From Actinomycetes bacterium (GTDB lineage Bacteria; Actinomycetota; Actinomycetes; Streptosporangiales; Streptosporangiaceae), in the NCBI GenBank assembly GCA_021792405.1, contig JAJYUU010000003.1:1-64000 (forward strand): 64,000 nt of DNA. The letters are read 5' to 3'. Within the stretch, counting starts at the first letter, position 1; each line of letters starts with the position of its first letter. Made by a program: the position numbers and the translations under genes. Below are positions 31,045-41,534 of this stretch, one piece after another. The notes beneath the pieces are model-generated. The model was not told the origin of the DNA, ran no database searches, and worked only from the letters and a program-made list of their open reading frames with translations.

Positions 31045-31350
31045 TGAGGCGAACAGCGCCACAACACAGGACAAACAGTATAAAGCGCCATCTAGCGTCG
31101 CCAGTGGTCCAAGCATCGCCCACGTTCGCTGGCTCCGGCTGCGGCGGCAGCGGTTGCGTCGTCTGGCTTCCGGGTGCGCCTCGCCGGTAAGTGGCTGGCG
31201 GGGGAGGCGCCGGGGTCCGCGCACCGCGGCAGCGGGCGTCACGTTGCTCACGGAAGCCGGTGACGAGCGCGTCTCGGGCACGACGACGCTAGCGCGACGG
31301 AAACCGGTGCCAGCCCGCCGAGCGGGGGCGGAACCCAGCGCCGGAACTGC

Positions 31351-32589
31351 TCAGCCAGACAATTCGGCGAGCGTGCGCTCGGCCTCGGCCAGCCAGGACT
31401 GCCGTGCCTCCAGCGCCTCCCTGGCCTGCTGCTGTGCCTTCTGGTCGCCATTGGCCTCGGCCTTGGCGAGCTGGCGCTCAAGCTGGGCGATAGCCGCGCG
31501 GATCTGCTCCACGGTGCCACGGGCCCGCGACAGCGCCTCGGGGTTGCTGCGGCGCCAGTGCGAGTCCTCTGCCCTGCGCAGCGTCTCCTCGATCTTGCGG
31601 AGGCCGCCCTCCAGCCGATCCTGCGAGTCGCGCGGGACGGCACCAGCCCGCTCCCAGCGCTCTAGGATGCCGCGCAACGCCGCCCTGGCCGCCCGCGCGT
31701 CGGTGGCCGGCAGCAGCTTCTCGGCCTCGGCGAGCAACTGCTCCTTGACCACGACGTGTTCGCGCAACTCCCGGTCCTTGGCGTCGAGGACGTTGGAGCG
31801 CCCCTTGAAGAATGCATCCTGCGCAGTCTTGAACCGGTTCCACAGCTCATCCTCGGCCGCCCGATCCGCCCGGCCCGCCTGTTTCCAGGCGCGCATGAGT
31901 TCCCGGTATGCCGTCGCCGTGGCGCTCCAGTCCGTCGAGGTTGACAGCTCCTCAGCGCGGGCGACCAGATCCTCCTTCCGGGCGCGGATTGCCTCGCGCT
32001 CCTCCTCCAGGGTGGCGAAGTAGGCCTTGCGCCGCTTTGCGAAGGCGTTCCGGGCTGCGGAGAGCCGCTTCCAGAGTGCCGCCTCGGCGGTCCGGTCGCC
32101 GCGCGGCGCGTTCTTCCACTCTTCGAGTAGCTGGCGCATCCGCTCGCCGCTGGCCTTCCAGTGGGTGGCCTCGGCGGCGAGTCGTTCGGCCTCGCCGACG
32201 ATGCGCTCCTTGACTTCGTGCGCAGTGGCCCTGGCTTGCTCGCGGGCGGCCCGGTGCTCCTCACGCCGATGCTCGATTGTTCCGGCGAGAGCCTCCAGGC
32301 GGGCCTGCAGGCCATCGAGGTCCCCGATCGCGTGCGCTCCGGTGACCGCGGCCCTCAACCTGGTTATCGTCGCCCTCGCCTGGCCGGCCGACAGGTCGGT
32401 GCTGGACATGCGCTGCTCGAGCAGGCTGATCTCGGTCTCCAGCGCATCGAACTTGCGCTTGAAGAAGGCCAGCGCCTCGTCCGGACTGCCCGCCTGCCAC
32501 GAGCCGATCTCGCGCTCGCCGTCAGCTGTACGGACGTAGACAGTCCCGTCGTCGGCTACCCGGCCCCACGGGTCGCTTGCGGTGCTCAC
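31351..32589 (-). CDS. DUF349 domain-containing coiled-coil protein
   Basis: Repeated W..(A)..R...LWxRF..A.DAFF pattern; synteny downstream of relA. Confidence 0.85.
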   Translation of the reverse strand: MSTASDPWGRVADDGTVYVRTADGEREIGSWQAGSPDEALAFFKRKFDALETEISLLEQRMSSTDLSAGQARATITRLRAAVTGAHAIGDLDGLQARLEALAGTIEHRREEHRAAREQARATAHEVKERIVGEAERLAAEATHWKASGERMRQLLEEWKNAPRGDRTAEAALWKRLSAARNAFAKRRKAYFATLEEEREAIRARKEDLVARAEELSTSTDWSATATAYRELMRAWKQAGRADRAAEDELWNRFKTAQDAFFKGRSNVLDAKDRELREHVVVKEQLLAEAEKLLPATDARAARAALRGILERWERAGAVPRDSQDRLEGGLRKIEETLRRAEDSHWRRSNPEALSRARGTVEQIRAAIAQLERQLAKAEANGDQKAQQQAREALEARQSWLAEAERTLAELSG

Positions 32590-32627
32590 CGCGTACCTCC
32601 TGCTCGGTACCTGACCGGCTCAGCCAA

Positions 32628-33521
32628 TCAGGTCTTAGTGATCGTCACGCTCTCGATCTGGACCGTCTCCTTTGGATGCCCGTCGCCGGTACCGTTGGAG
32701 TTGTCGCTGCCTGCCTTCGCCACCTGCTGGATGATGCGCAGCCCGCTCGCGACAGTGCCGAACGGCGTATAACTGGCTGGCAGGTCGGTGGCCTTGTACA
32801 CGAAGAAGAACTGACTGCCATTGCTGTCCGGCTGTCCCGTGTTGGCCATCGCCACCGTGCCGGCCGGATACAGGGCCTCTGTGCTGCCATTCACCGTGAC
32901 CTGCTTGAGCGAAGCAAGGTTCTCGCTGTTGAAGACGTAGCCGGGGCCGCCCGTGCCAGTACCGGTCGGGTCGCCGCACTGCAGCACATAGATGCCGACG
33001 GTTACCAGTCGGTGACAATGCGTGTTGTTGAAGTAGCTCTGATCTGCCAGCGAGACGAACGAGTTCACCGTGCACGGGGCCGCACTGCCAGCCAGGTCGA
33101 CCACGATAGTGCCGCGGTTCGTGGTGAACTTCGCGGTGTAGGTCGCCCGCTTGTCTGGCCGGGCTGGCGGCAGCGACACCGGCCGGGCGGCGGCACCGCT
33201 CTTGGTGTAGACGCACTTGCCGTCAACCATGGCCGCGGTAGAGGTCGGCGAGGGGGTAGCGGAGGCGGAGGGACCGGGGGAGACCGGGGTGGCGGCGCTC
33301 GAAGCTGCTGGCGTGCTGGAACTGGCCGCAGCGGCTGACTTGGCGCCGTTGAAAGCGCCAGCAATCGCGGCTCCGCCCACGCCTACTACGACAACCAGGA
33401 CGGCAGCGATGCCCGCCACCGCCCACTGCCGCGCTCGCCTGGCCCGGTCAGCCTGCCGCATCATACGGCGCTGGTGAGCTTGCCTGGCAAGCTGACGCTG
33501 GCGTTGCTTTTTGCTGGCCAC
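32628..33521 (-). CDS. Cyclophilin-type peptidyl-prolyl cis-trans isomerase, membrane-anchored
   Basis: NRGTIVVDL..CTVNSFVSLADQSYFNNTHCHRLV; GTG start after aggaggatcac. Confidence 0.9.
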   Translation of the reverse strand: MASKKQRQRQLARQAHQRRMMRQADRARRARQWAVAGIAAVLVVVVGVGGAAIAGAFNGAKSAAAASSSTPAASSAATPVSPGPSASATPSPTSTAAMVDGKCVYTKSGAAARPVSLPPARPDKRATYTAKFTTNRGTIVVDLAGSAAPCTVNSFVSLADQSYFNNTHCHRLVTVGIYVLQCGDPTGTGTGGPGYVFNSENLASLKQVTVNGSTEALYPAGTVAMANTGQPDSNGSQFFFVYKATDLPASYTPFGTVASGLRIIQQVAKAGSDNSNGTGDGHPKETVQIESVTITKT

Positions 33522-33855
33522 CCGCGTGATCCTCCTGCTCACCCGCAGTTTCCTGCGGTCTGCGTGGTCTGGCAAACGGCCCGCCCGCGAAGGCATCGGC
33601 TTCTGGGCGGTGTGTTGCGAAACTTCGCGAATCGTACCGTTGCACCAGCAATTTTAATGCCGTCGTTACTTTTCGAGTCCCAACCGCTCCCAACTCGTGT
33701 CCTGACGGGGCTGGGCCGGGCTGGCGGCACGCTGGCCTGCGGTTCTCGGTAGCCTTGAGGCATTACCGCGATCTTCCCGGTTTGGCGCTGCCGGCGGCAG
33801 GGGGCCGGGCACCAGGCTGGCGCGGCGGCGAACCGGACCGAGCCGAGGAGGCACA

Positions 33856-34548
33856 GTGCTGATAGCAGGGTTTCCGGCTGGCTCCTTCGCGGCGAACTGC
33901 TACCTGCTGGCACCAGGGCCGGGTACGGAATGCCTCATCATCGACCCAGGTCAGGACGCCGAGCAGGGCATCAACGAGCTGATCGAGCGGTACCGGCTCC
34001 GGCCGGTGGCGGTGCTCGCGACCCACGGGCACATCGACCACATCTGGTCGGTGGCACCGGTCTGCGGCGCGAAGGGCATCCCCGCTTACATTCACCCAGC
34101 TGACCGGGCGCTGCTGTCCGACCCTGGCCGCGGCCTGGCGCTAGGTCCTGGCCAGCAGCTGTTCGGAGGGCTGACGTTCACCGAGCCGGACGACGTACTC
34201 GAGCTCTCGGATCGGATGACGTTGCGGCTGTGCGGTCTTGAGATCGTGGTCGACCACGCGCCGGGGCACACGCCGGGGTCGGTGGCGTTCCGGCTGGCGG
34301 GCGGCGCGGAGGCGGGCACGCTGTTCAGCGGCGACCTGCTGTTCGCCGGGTCGATCGGCCGGACCGACCTGCCGGGCGGCGACTACGACGCGATCCTGGC
34401 CAGCCTGGCACGGGTCTGCCTGCCGTTGCCGGACGAGACTGTGGTGCTGTCCGGGCACGGGCCGCAGACGACGATCGGGGCGGAGCGGGCGCATAACCCC
34501 TTCCTGGCCGGGCTGGCCCCGGCTCGCGGCCCGGTTACCGGGCTGTGA
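33856..34548 (+). CDS. Metallo-beta-lactamase-fold hydrolase (glyoxalase II-like)
   Basis: THGHIDHIWSV, VDHAPGHTPGSVAF, LFSGDLLFAGSIGRTDLPGGD. Confidence 0.92.
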   Translation: MLIAGFPAGSFAANCYLLAPGPGTECLIIDPGQDAEQGINELIERYRLRPVAVLATHGHIDHIWSVAPVCGAKGIPAYIHPADRALLSDPGRGLALGPGQQLFGGLTFTEPDDVLELSDRMTLRLCGLEIVVDHAPGHTPGSVAFRLAGGAEAGTLFSGDLLFAGSIGRTDLPGGDYDAILASLARVCLPLPDETVVLSGHGPQTTIGAERAHNPFLAGLAPARGPVTGL

Positions 34549-34730
34549 GTCCCGGCCAAGCGGATCTCGCTGACTGGCCAGGGCCGAGCGGCGCTGACTG
34601 ACCGGCCGGGCCCGGAACAAGGCGGCTGGCAACTGACCGGCCGTGCCGGAGTGGCTGGCGGGGGTGAGCCCGTTCCCGGTGGTAAGGCTTTTGTTGTGAA
34701 TGACCTGACGAGAGAGAGGCTGGGCGAGCG

Positions 34731-36626
34731 ATGATCCGCAGCCACGAGGCGGGCAGCCTGCGGGCGTCCAGCGCGGGCGAGCAGGTGCGGCTGGCCGGAT
34801 GGGTAGCGCGGCGGCGCGATCACGGCGGTGTTGTCTTCATCGACCTGCGCGACGGCAGCGGGATCGTGCAGGTCGTGCTGCGTCAGGAGGACGTGGCGCA
34901 TGATCTGCGGGCCGAGTTCTGCGTGCTGGTGGATGGCACGGTGCAGCGCCGGCCGCCCGGCAACGAGAACCCCGAGCTGGCCACCGGCCAGATCGAGGTG
35001 GCGGCAACGGGGCTCGAGGTGCTGTCGCGGGCCGATCCGCTGCCGTTCCAGATCGAGGGCGGTGCCGCTCACGGCACCGGCGAGCTGAACGAGGAAGTCC
35101 GGCTGAAGTACCGCTTCCTTGACATCCGCCGGGCCGACATGGCGGCCGCGCTGCGGGCCAGGTCGAAGGCCGGATACCTGGTCCACGAGGTGATGAACGC
35201 CCGCGGATTCGTCAACGTGGAGACCCCGTTCCTGACCCGCTCGACGCCCGAGGGCGCCAGGGACTTCCTGGTCCCGGTGCGGCTGCGCCCTGGCCACTGG
35301 TACGCGCTGCCGCAGTCACCCCAGCTGTTCAAGCAGCTTCTCATGATCGGCGGGATGGAGCGCTACTTCCAGCTCGTGCGGTGCTTCCGGGACGAGGACT
35401 TCCGCGCTGACCGGCAGCCCGAGTTCACCCAGATCGACCTCGAAATGTCGTTCGTGACCAGGGAAGATGTCATCGAAGTCGCCGAGGATCTGGTGTCCAG
35501 GCTGTGGTCTCAGATCGCGGGCTTCGAGGTCAAGCTGCCGATAGCGCGGATGACCTATGCCGATGCGATGAGCCGCTACGGATCGGACAAGCCAGACCTG
35601 AGGTTCGGTAACGAGCTAGCCGACCTGACCGCATTCTTCGCGCAGACCGAGTTCCGGGTGTTCCAGGCGCCGTATGTGGGCGCCGTGGTGATGCCGGGTG
35701 GCGCCTCGCAGACGCGCAGGGAGCTTGACGGCTGGCAGGAGTGGGCGCGTTCGCGAGGTGCGCGAGGGCTTGGCTACGTGCTGATCGGCGCGGACGGCCA
35801 GGTCTCCGATTCCGGGCCGGTGGCAAGGCACCTGTCCGCGGCCGAGCGGTCCGGCCTGCCCGCCGCCGCCGGCGCCAGGGCCGGCGACGCGGTGTTCTTT
35901 GCGGCCGGCCCGGCAAACGAGGCGCGGGCACTACTCGGCGCGGCCCGGCTGGAGGTCGGTAACCGGTGCGGGCTGATTGACCCGTCGGCATGGGCCTTTA
36001 CCTGGGTAGTAGACGCGCCGATGTTCGAGGACGACGGCGAGGGCGGCTGGACGGCCGTGCATCACCCGTTCACCGCGCCCCTGCCGGACTGGACGTCGAA
36101 GTTCGCGTCCGAGCCGGGCGAGGCACTGGCTGACGCTTACGACATCGTCTGCAATGGCACCGAGATCGGCGGCGGCTCGATCCGCATCCACCGCAGCGAG
36201 GTCCAGCAGCAGGTGTTCGACGTAATCGGGCTGTCGCGCGAGGAGGCGACATCGCAGTTCGGCTTCCTGCTGGAGGCGCTGAGGTTCGGGCCGCCGCCCC
36301 ATGGCGGAATCGCATTCGGCTGGGACCGGCTGCTCATGCTGCTGACCGGGCGCGAGTCGATCAGGGACGTGATCGCTTTCCCGAAGGCCGCGTCCGGCCA
36401 CGACCCGCTGACCGGCGCGCCGACGGCGATCACGCCGCAGCAGCGCAAGGAAGCCGGGATCGACGTCGTTCCGCCTGAGCCGCCGTCTGGTACTGGCGGG
36501 CAACCGCCTGGCGGCACCGGCTGGGAAGCTCACGGCGGGCCCGGTGCGCCTGGTGCGCCGGGAGCGGCGGGCGCTCAGGGAGCGGCGGGCGCTCAGGGAG
36601 CCGCCGAGCCGGGCGGGAGCCAGTAA
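34731..36626 (+). CDS. aspS: Aspartyl-tRNA synthetase with Gly-X-Y-like C-terminal tail
   Basis: [69 protein letters not shown]. Confidence 0.97.
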   Translation: MIRSHEAGSLRASSAGEQVRLAGWVARRRDHGGVVFIDLRDGSGIVQVVLRQEDVAHDLRAEFCVLVDGTVQRRPPGNENPELATGQIEVAATGLEVLSRADPLPFQIEGGAAHGTGELNEEVRLKYRFLDIRRADMAAALRARSKAGYLVHEVMNARGFVNVETPFLTRSTPEGARDFLVPVRLRPGHWYALPQSPQLFKQLLMIGGMERYFQLVRCFRDEDFRADRQPEFTQIDLEMSFVTREDVIEVAEDLVSRLWSQIAGFEVKLPIARMTYADAMSRYGSDKPDLRFGNELADLTAFFAQTEFRVFQAPYVGAVVMPGGASQTRRELDGWQEWARSRGARGLGYVLIGADGQVSDSGPVARHLSAAERSGLPAAAGARAGDAVFFAAGPANEARALLGAARLEVGNRCGLIDPSAWAFTWVVDAPMFEDDGEGGWTAVHHPFTAPLPDWTSKFASEPGEALADAYDIVCNGTEIGGGSIRIHRSEVQQQVFDVIGLSREEATSQFGFLLEALRFGPPPHGGIAFGWDRLLMLLTGRESIRDVIAFPKAASGHDPLTGAPTAITPQQRKEAGIDVVPPEPPSGTGGQPPGGTGWEAHGGPGAPGAPGAAGAQGAAGAQGAAEPGGSQ

Positions 36627-36673
36627 TGGATGTGAGTTTTCTGTCGCTATAGCGACAGAAAACTCACATCCAT
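36626..36673. terminator. Perfect 48-bp palindrome between convergent genes
   Basis: ATGGATGTGAGTTTTCTGTCGCTATAGCGACAGAAAACTCACATCCAT. Confidence 0.85.
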
Positions 36674-36709
36674 GAAGATCATCCGGCGACGAAGGGGCCT
36701 CGGCGAAGA

Positions 36710-37864
36710 TCAAACGGAGCGGAATGCGCGGAATGCGCGGAATGCGGCGCGGACCTCGTCGACGAAGATGGCCGGCTGCTCGAACGCGGCGAAGTGGCCG
36801 CCCTTGGCGGGCTCGTTCCAGTAACGGAGGTCTGGGTAGGCCTTCTCGGCCCAGCGGCGGGACGGCCGGACGATTTCCCTCGGGAAGAGCGAGCAGCCCA
36901 CCGGAACCTGCACGGTGGCGCCGAGCAGCTTGGTGAAGCTCTCCCAGTAAAGGCGCGCCGATGACGCGCCGGTGCCGGGCAGCCAGTACAACATGACGTT
37001 GTCCAGTATCTCGTCCCTGGTCAGCACGTTCGCCGGGTCGCCATCGGAGTCAGTCCACGACCAGAACTTCTCGACGATCCAGGCGCACAGGCCGACCGGT
37101 GAGTCGACCAGGCCGTAGCCCACGGTCTGCGGGCGGGTGGACTGCTCCTTGGAGTAGCCCGAATCGAACTCCTGGTAATGCTTCATGGCGGCCAGCGCGT
37201 CTTTTTCTTGTTCGGTCAGGTCGTTCATGGTGGCCGGATCTGGCCGGGCGCCGACCATGTTGAGGTGGATCCCGGCCACGTTGCCGGGGTGGCGGATGCC
37301 CAGCTGGGCCGTGACGCCAGAGCCCCAGTCACCGCCCTGCGCCCCGTAGCGGGTATATCCGAGCCGCGACATCAGCTGATCCCACGCGTCGGCGATGCGC
37401 TCGATGCCCCAGCCCGGGCTGGCCGGTTTGCCGCTGAAACCGAAGCCGGGCAGGGACGGGCAGACTACGTGGAACGCATCGGCGGCGTCTCCGCCATGCG
37501 CTACCGGATCAGTGAGTGGTCCGATCACCTTGCGGAACTCGATGATCGAGCCGGGCCAGCCGTGCGTCATCACCAGCGGAAGCGCGTCGGCCTGCGGTGA
37601 CCGTACGTGCAGGAAATGGATGTCCAGGCCGTCGATGCTGGTACGGAACTGCGGGATCCGGTTAAGGCTAGCTTCGCATGTGCGCCAGTCGTAGCGCTCA
37701 AGCCAGTATTCGCACAGGGCGCGGGTGTAGGCGAGCGGGATGCCCTGCGACCAGTCGTCCACCGTCTCCGCGTCTGGCCATCGGGTCCGTCTCAGCCGCT
37801 GCCGCAAGTCCTCGAGATCAGCTTCGGGAATCTCAATGCGAAACGGGGTGACTTCCGAGTTCAT
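36710..37864 (-). CDS. Epoxide hydrolase (alpha/beta hydrolase with EHN domain)
   Basis: PFRIEIPEADLEDLRQRLRRTRWPD; LVMTHGWPGSIIEF; GGDWGSGVTAQLG. Confidence 0.93.
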   Translation of the reverse strand: MNSEVTPFRIEIPEADLEDLRQRLRRTRWPDAETVDDWSQGIPLAYTRALCEYWLERYDWRTCEASLNRIPQFRTSIDGLDIHFLHVRSPQADALPLVMTHGWPGSIIEFRKVIGPLTDPVAHGGDAADAFHVVCPSLPGFGFSGKPASPGWGIERIADAWDQLMSRLGYTRYGAQGGDWGSGVTAQLGIRHPGNVAGIHLNMVGARPDPATMNDLTEQEKDALAAMKHYQEFDSGYSKEQSTRPQTVGYGLVDSPVGLCAWIVEKFWSWTDSDGDPANVLTRDEILDNVMLYWLPGTGASSARLYWESFTKLLGATVQVPVGCSLFPREIVRPSRRWAEKAYPDLRYWNEPAKGGHFAAFEQPAIFVDEVRAAFRAFRAFRSV

Positions 37865-37948
37865 CGCGGTCCCTCGGTTTACGTAGTAGCGATCCGATCC
37901 GGGTGAGGCCGACCCTAATCCGACCCTCATCCGGCACGCGCTCCCTGG

Positions 37949-38845
37949 CTAGGTCCGCGCGTCCGGCGGGGTCCGCGCGACCGATGGTAGGATCTGGCGC
38001 GGGATGACCGGAGCGACCGCCCGCCGCTTCCACTCTCTCGGGTAGCCGAGCGACACTTCCTCGTGCCGGATGCCGTCGTGCCAGGTAGTGCGCGGGATAT
38101 GCAGGTGGCCGTAGACCACGGCGACCGCGCCGAAGCGGGCGGGCCAGTCCGTGGTAGCCGCTGTGCCGCACCACTGAGCGAAGTCTGGGTAGCGCATCAC
38201 CGCTGTCGGCTCGCGGACCAGCGGAAAGTGGTTGACCAGCACCGTCGGCATCCCGGCCGGCAACGCCGCGAGTCGATGCTCAGTCGAGGCGACCCGGTCG
38301 GCGCACCAGGCTTCACGGCTCGGGTACGGGTCGGGATGCAGCAGCCGCTCGTCGGTGCTCACCACGCCTGCCGCCTGGGCTCGCGCCAGCCCCTCGGCGG
38401 TCGTGGCTGCCCCGTCGGGACGGAACGAGTAGTCGTAGAGGACGAACAGTGGCACGACGAGCAGCGGTCCGCCGTCGCCGGTCCAGATTGGGTAGGGATC
38501 CTCGGGCGTTACCACGCCAAGGCGCCTGCAGGCCGCCACCAGCGCCAGGTACCGCTCCTCGCCGCGCAGCCGTACTGGGTCCCGGCCATGCGTCCAGAGC
38601 TCGTGATTGCCAGGCACCCAGATGACCTTGGCGAACCGCTCGCTGAGCAATGCCAGCACTCGTTCGACGTCCCCGGCGCGCTCGCCCACATCGCCGGCCA
38701 CGATCAGCCAGTCCGAGTCCGTCACCGGCCGCAATCGCTCGGCGATCGCCCGGTTTTCGCCGAACCCGACGTGCAGGTCGCTCACGGCCAGCAGCCGCGG
38801 CCCGTCAACTGGCCCGCTGCCATCCCCGGGCGCTGCAGAGGTCAC
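37949..38845 (-). CDS. Calcineurin-like metallophosphoesterase
   Basis: LLAVSDLHVGFGENR, IVAGDVGE, WVPGNHELW, VVYGHLHIPR. Confidence 0.92.
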   Translation of the reverse strand: MTSAAPGDGSGPVDGPRLLAVSDLHVGFGENRAIAERLRPVTDSDWLIVAGDVGERAGDVERVLALLSERFAKVIWVPGNHELWTHGRDPVRLRGEERYLALVAACRRLGVVTPEDPYPIWTGDGGPLLVVPLFVLYDYSFRPDGAATTAEGLARAQAAGVVSTDERLLHPDPYPSREAWCADRVASTEHRLAALPAGMPTVLVNHFPLVREPTAVMRYPDFAQWCGTAATTDWPARFGAVAVVYGHLHIPRTTWHDGIRHEEVSLGYPREWKRRAVAPVIPRQILPSVARTPPDART

Positions 38846-38971
38846 GAACGGAGCGTAGGTCGTTATCCCGTAAATTGTTTAGCCCGAATCGGTGCACTAT
38901 CTTTCGCGTTAGCTGACAGCGGGCCACGCGGGTCCGGGGCAGGCGTCGGCCCGGCCCGGTAGATTCGCCTC

Positions 38972-40396
38972 GTGCCCCGCATCAATGACGGATCGACCGG
39001 CAGCCTGTTCGACTCGCCGGCCGAAGCCGCCGAGCGTGCGACTGCGCCGCTGGCCGTCCGGATGCGGCCGCGGTCGCTCGCCGAGGTGATCGGCCAGGCG
39101 CACTTGACCAGAGACGGTTCGCCGCTCCGCAAGCTCGCCGACACCGACTCGCCGATGTCGGTGCTGCTGTGGGGGCCGCCGGGCACCGGCAAGACAACGC
39201 TGGCCTACGTGGTCGCGGGCGTGACCAAGCGCCGGTTCGTCGAGCTGTCCGCGGTATCGGCCGGGGTCAAGGACGTGCGCGCGGCAATCGAGACCGCGCG
39301 CGGCGCGCTGGGCATGTCCGGCCAGCAGACCGTCTTGTTCATCGACGAAGTGCACCGGTTCAACAAGGCGCAGCAAGACGCGCTGCTGCCTGCCGTGGAG
39401 AACCGTTGGGTCTCGTTCATCGGCGCGACCACAGAGAACCCGTCGTTCTCCGTCGTCGGGCCGTTGCTGTCCCGGTCGCTGCTGCTGACGCTGCGGCCGC
39501 TGGAGGACACGGACATCCAGCAGGTGATCAGCCGGGCAGTGGCTGACGAGCGCGGGCTGTCCGGCCGCATCACGCTGGCGGCCGGGGTAACCGACCAACT
39601 CGTCCGGTTGGCTGGCGGTGACGCCCGGCGGGTGCTGACGTACCTGGAGGCGGCGGCGCTCGGCCTGCCCGACGGCGGCGAGCTGACGATCGGGCTGCTG
39701 GAGCGGGCGGTCGACCGGGCCATGGTGCGTTACGACCGGGCCGGCGACCAGCATTACGACGTGATCAGCGCGTTCATCAAGAGCATGCGCGGCAGCGACG
39801 CGGACGCGGCGCTGCACTACCTCGCCCGGATGATCGAGGCGGGGGAGGACCCGCGGTTCATCGCGCGACGGCTGATCGTCCATGCCAGCGAGGACGTCGG
39901 GATGGCCGACCCGACGGCGCTGCAGACGGCGGTCGCCGCGGCGCAGGCCGTCCAGTTCGTCGGGTTGCCCGAAGCGCAGCTGAACCTGGCGCAGGCGGTC
40001 ATCCACATCGCGCTGGCGCCGAAGTCGAACGCTGTTGCCAAGGCCATCTGGGCCGCCCGTGCTGACGTCGCGCAGGGCCTGGCCGGACCGGTGCCCGGGC
40101 ACCTGCGGGACGCAAGCTATCCGGGCGCGGTCCGGCTGGGCCACGGCCAGGGCTACCTGTACGCGCACGACGATCCGGTCGGCGTGGTGCGCCAGCAGTA
40201 CGCACCTGACGGCCTGGTCGGCAAGCGCTACTACCTGCCGTCGGGTCACGGGTCCGAAGCGCGTTACGCGGACAGGTCGGAGCGCATCAGGGAGATCCTG
40301 CACGGCAGCCCGCAGCCAGCCGTGGAACCGGGTACCACATCGGGGCGGGAACGGGCCGGGGAACACGCCGGCAGTGGTCCCGAACAGCCCGGCTGA
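38972..40396 (+). CDS. rarA: Replication-associated recombination protein A (MgsA/RarA AAA+ ATPase)
   Basis: [54 protein letters not shown]. Confidence 0.93.
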   Translation: MPRINDGSTGSLFDSPAEAAERATAPLAVRMRPRSLAEVIGQAHLTRDGSPLRKLADTDSPMSVLLWGPPGTGKTTLAYVVAGVTKRRFVELSAVSAGVKDVRAAIETARGALGMSGQQTVLFIDEVHRFNKAQQDALLPAVENRWVSFIGATTENPSFSVVGPLLSRSLLLTLRPLEDTDIQQVISRAVADERGLSGRITLAAGVTDQLVRLAGGDARRVLTYLEAAALGLPDGGELTIGLLERAVDRAMVRYDRAGDQHYDVISAFIKSMRGSDADAALHYLARMIEAGEDPRFIARRLIVHASEDVGMADPTALQTAVAAAQAVQFVGLPEAQLNLAQAVIHIALAPKSNAVAKAIWAARADVAQGLAGPVPGHLRDASYPGAVRLGHGQGYLYAHDDPVGVVRQQYAPDGLVGKRYYLPSGHGSEARYADRSERIREILHGSPQPAVEPGTTSGRERAGEHAGSGPEQPG

Positions 40397-40478
40397 CGCC
40401 GGGTTAGCCGCGATAGGGTCGGGGCCGAGGGTCGATGGCCCGAGGCGCAGTCGATGCGCGGATGGGAGTCAGGGGGAA

Positions 40479-41030
40479 ATGAACGCCGGTCAGCTGGCAG
40501 CGCTGATAGCCGCGGGGTTCTTCGCGGTGCTGGCGTGCGCCGGCATTGTCGTGCTGATCAAGCTCTCGCGCCTGATGTCGGCGGTAACCGCAATGGTCAC
40601 CGAGTACCGGGAGCGCGCGGACCTGCTCATCCAGCAGGCCCAGGAAGCCGTCGACCGGACCAACGAGCAGCTAGCCAGGACCGACGCGATCACCGCGAGC
40701 ATGGACCAGGTAACGGCCAACATGGCCGAACTCACCGGCCAGGTGTCCGCGCTGGCTGGGCTGGCCAGGGGCTTGTCCGGGGCGGCGGCCGTGCCGCTGC
40801 ACGGCGCTTCGGCCTTCGTCTTCGGGCTGCGGCGGGCGGTCGCCGTCCGGCGGTCGCTGCAGGTTGCGGCGATGGCGGAGACGCTGCCGGTGACCCTGGC
40901 GACATCGGCACTGACGCGCACCGGTTCCGCGGCCCGAACGGCGGCGCAGTCGGCGGCACGGGCCGCCATCGCGGGTTCGGCCGAGGTGGCAACCAAGGAG
41001 AATGAGGCAACTGAGGCAGGTCGCAGATGA
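40479..41030 (+). CDS. DUF948-like membrane protein
   Basis: N-terminal TM helix followed by coiled coil; start at internal ATG; upstream of alaS. Confidence 0.75.
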   Translation: MNAGQLAALIAAGFFAVLACAGIVVLIKLSRLMSAVTAMVTEYRERADLLIQQAQEAVDRTNEQLARTDAITASMDQVTANMAELTGQVSALAGLARGLSGAAAVPLHGASAFVFGLRRAVAVRRSLQVAAMAETLPVTLATSALTRTGSAARTAAQSAARAAIAGSAEVATKENEATEAGRR

Positions 41031-41485
41031 TCCGCCGCGGATTCTGGCTGCTCGCGGGCGCCGCGCTGGGCGTGACCGGGTACCGGAAGGCGAGTCGGCT
41101 GGCGCGAACGCTGACCGGCCAGGGCCCGGCAGGCAGGCCGTCCGGGTCGCGGCACCGAGCCTCGTTGCGAGGAGTGACCACGGGTCCGGCCGACAGCACC
41201 GGGAGGGTCGACAGCACCGGGAGGGTCGACAGCATCCGGAGGGCTGGCAGTACCGGGCCGGCCGACCGGCGGCTGGCCCGGCCGGCCCAGCCCGAGGCCA
41301 GGCCAACGGCCAGGATCGCGGCGGCCGCTGCGCACGCCTCGGCCGCCGCGGGGTTCGTCCGGGATGTGCGCGACGGCATGGCAGAGTATTGGGATCTGCA
41401 TCGCGGCGAATCGGACCGTACCTTCGAAAGCCGGCGCGATGCCTTGTGGTCCGGCGACGGCCAGCGCGGCAGTCGCGACCACTGA
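41027..41485 (+). CDS. Small conserved actinobacterial protein (DUF6167-like)
   Basis: MIRRGFWLLAGAALGVTGYRKASRLARTL; ATGA overlap with preceding gene. Confidence 0.7.
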   Translation: MIRRGFWLLAGAALGVTGYRKASRLARTLTGQGPAGRPSGSRHRASLRGVTTGPADSTGRVDSTGRVDSIRRAGSTGPADRRLARPAQPEARPTARIAAAAAHASAAAGFVRDVRDGMAEYWDLHRGESDRTFESRRDALWSGDGQRGSRDH

Positions 41486-41534
41486 TCAGACAAAGTCCCG
41501 TGCCGTAAGCAGTGCGGGCGCCCCTAGGTGAAGG

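Noticed and set aside
38909-40366. 485-aa minus-strand ORF opposite rarA
   Set aside because: Antisense artefact; rarA on the plus strand has clear AAA+ motifs.
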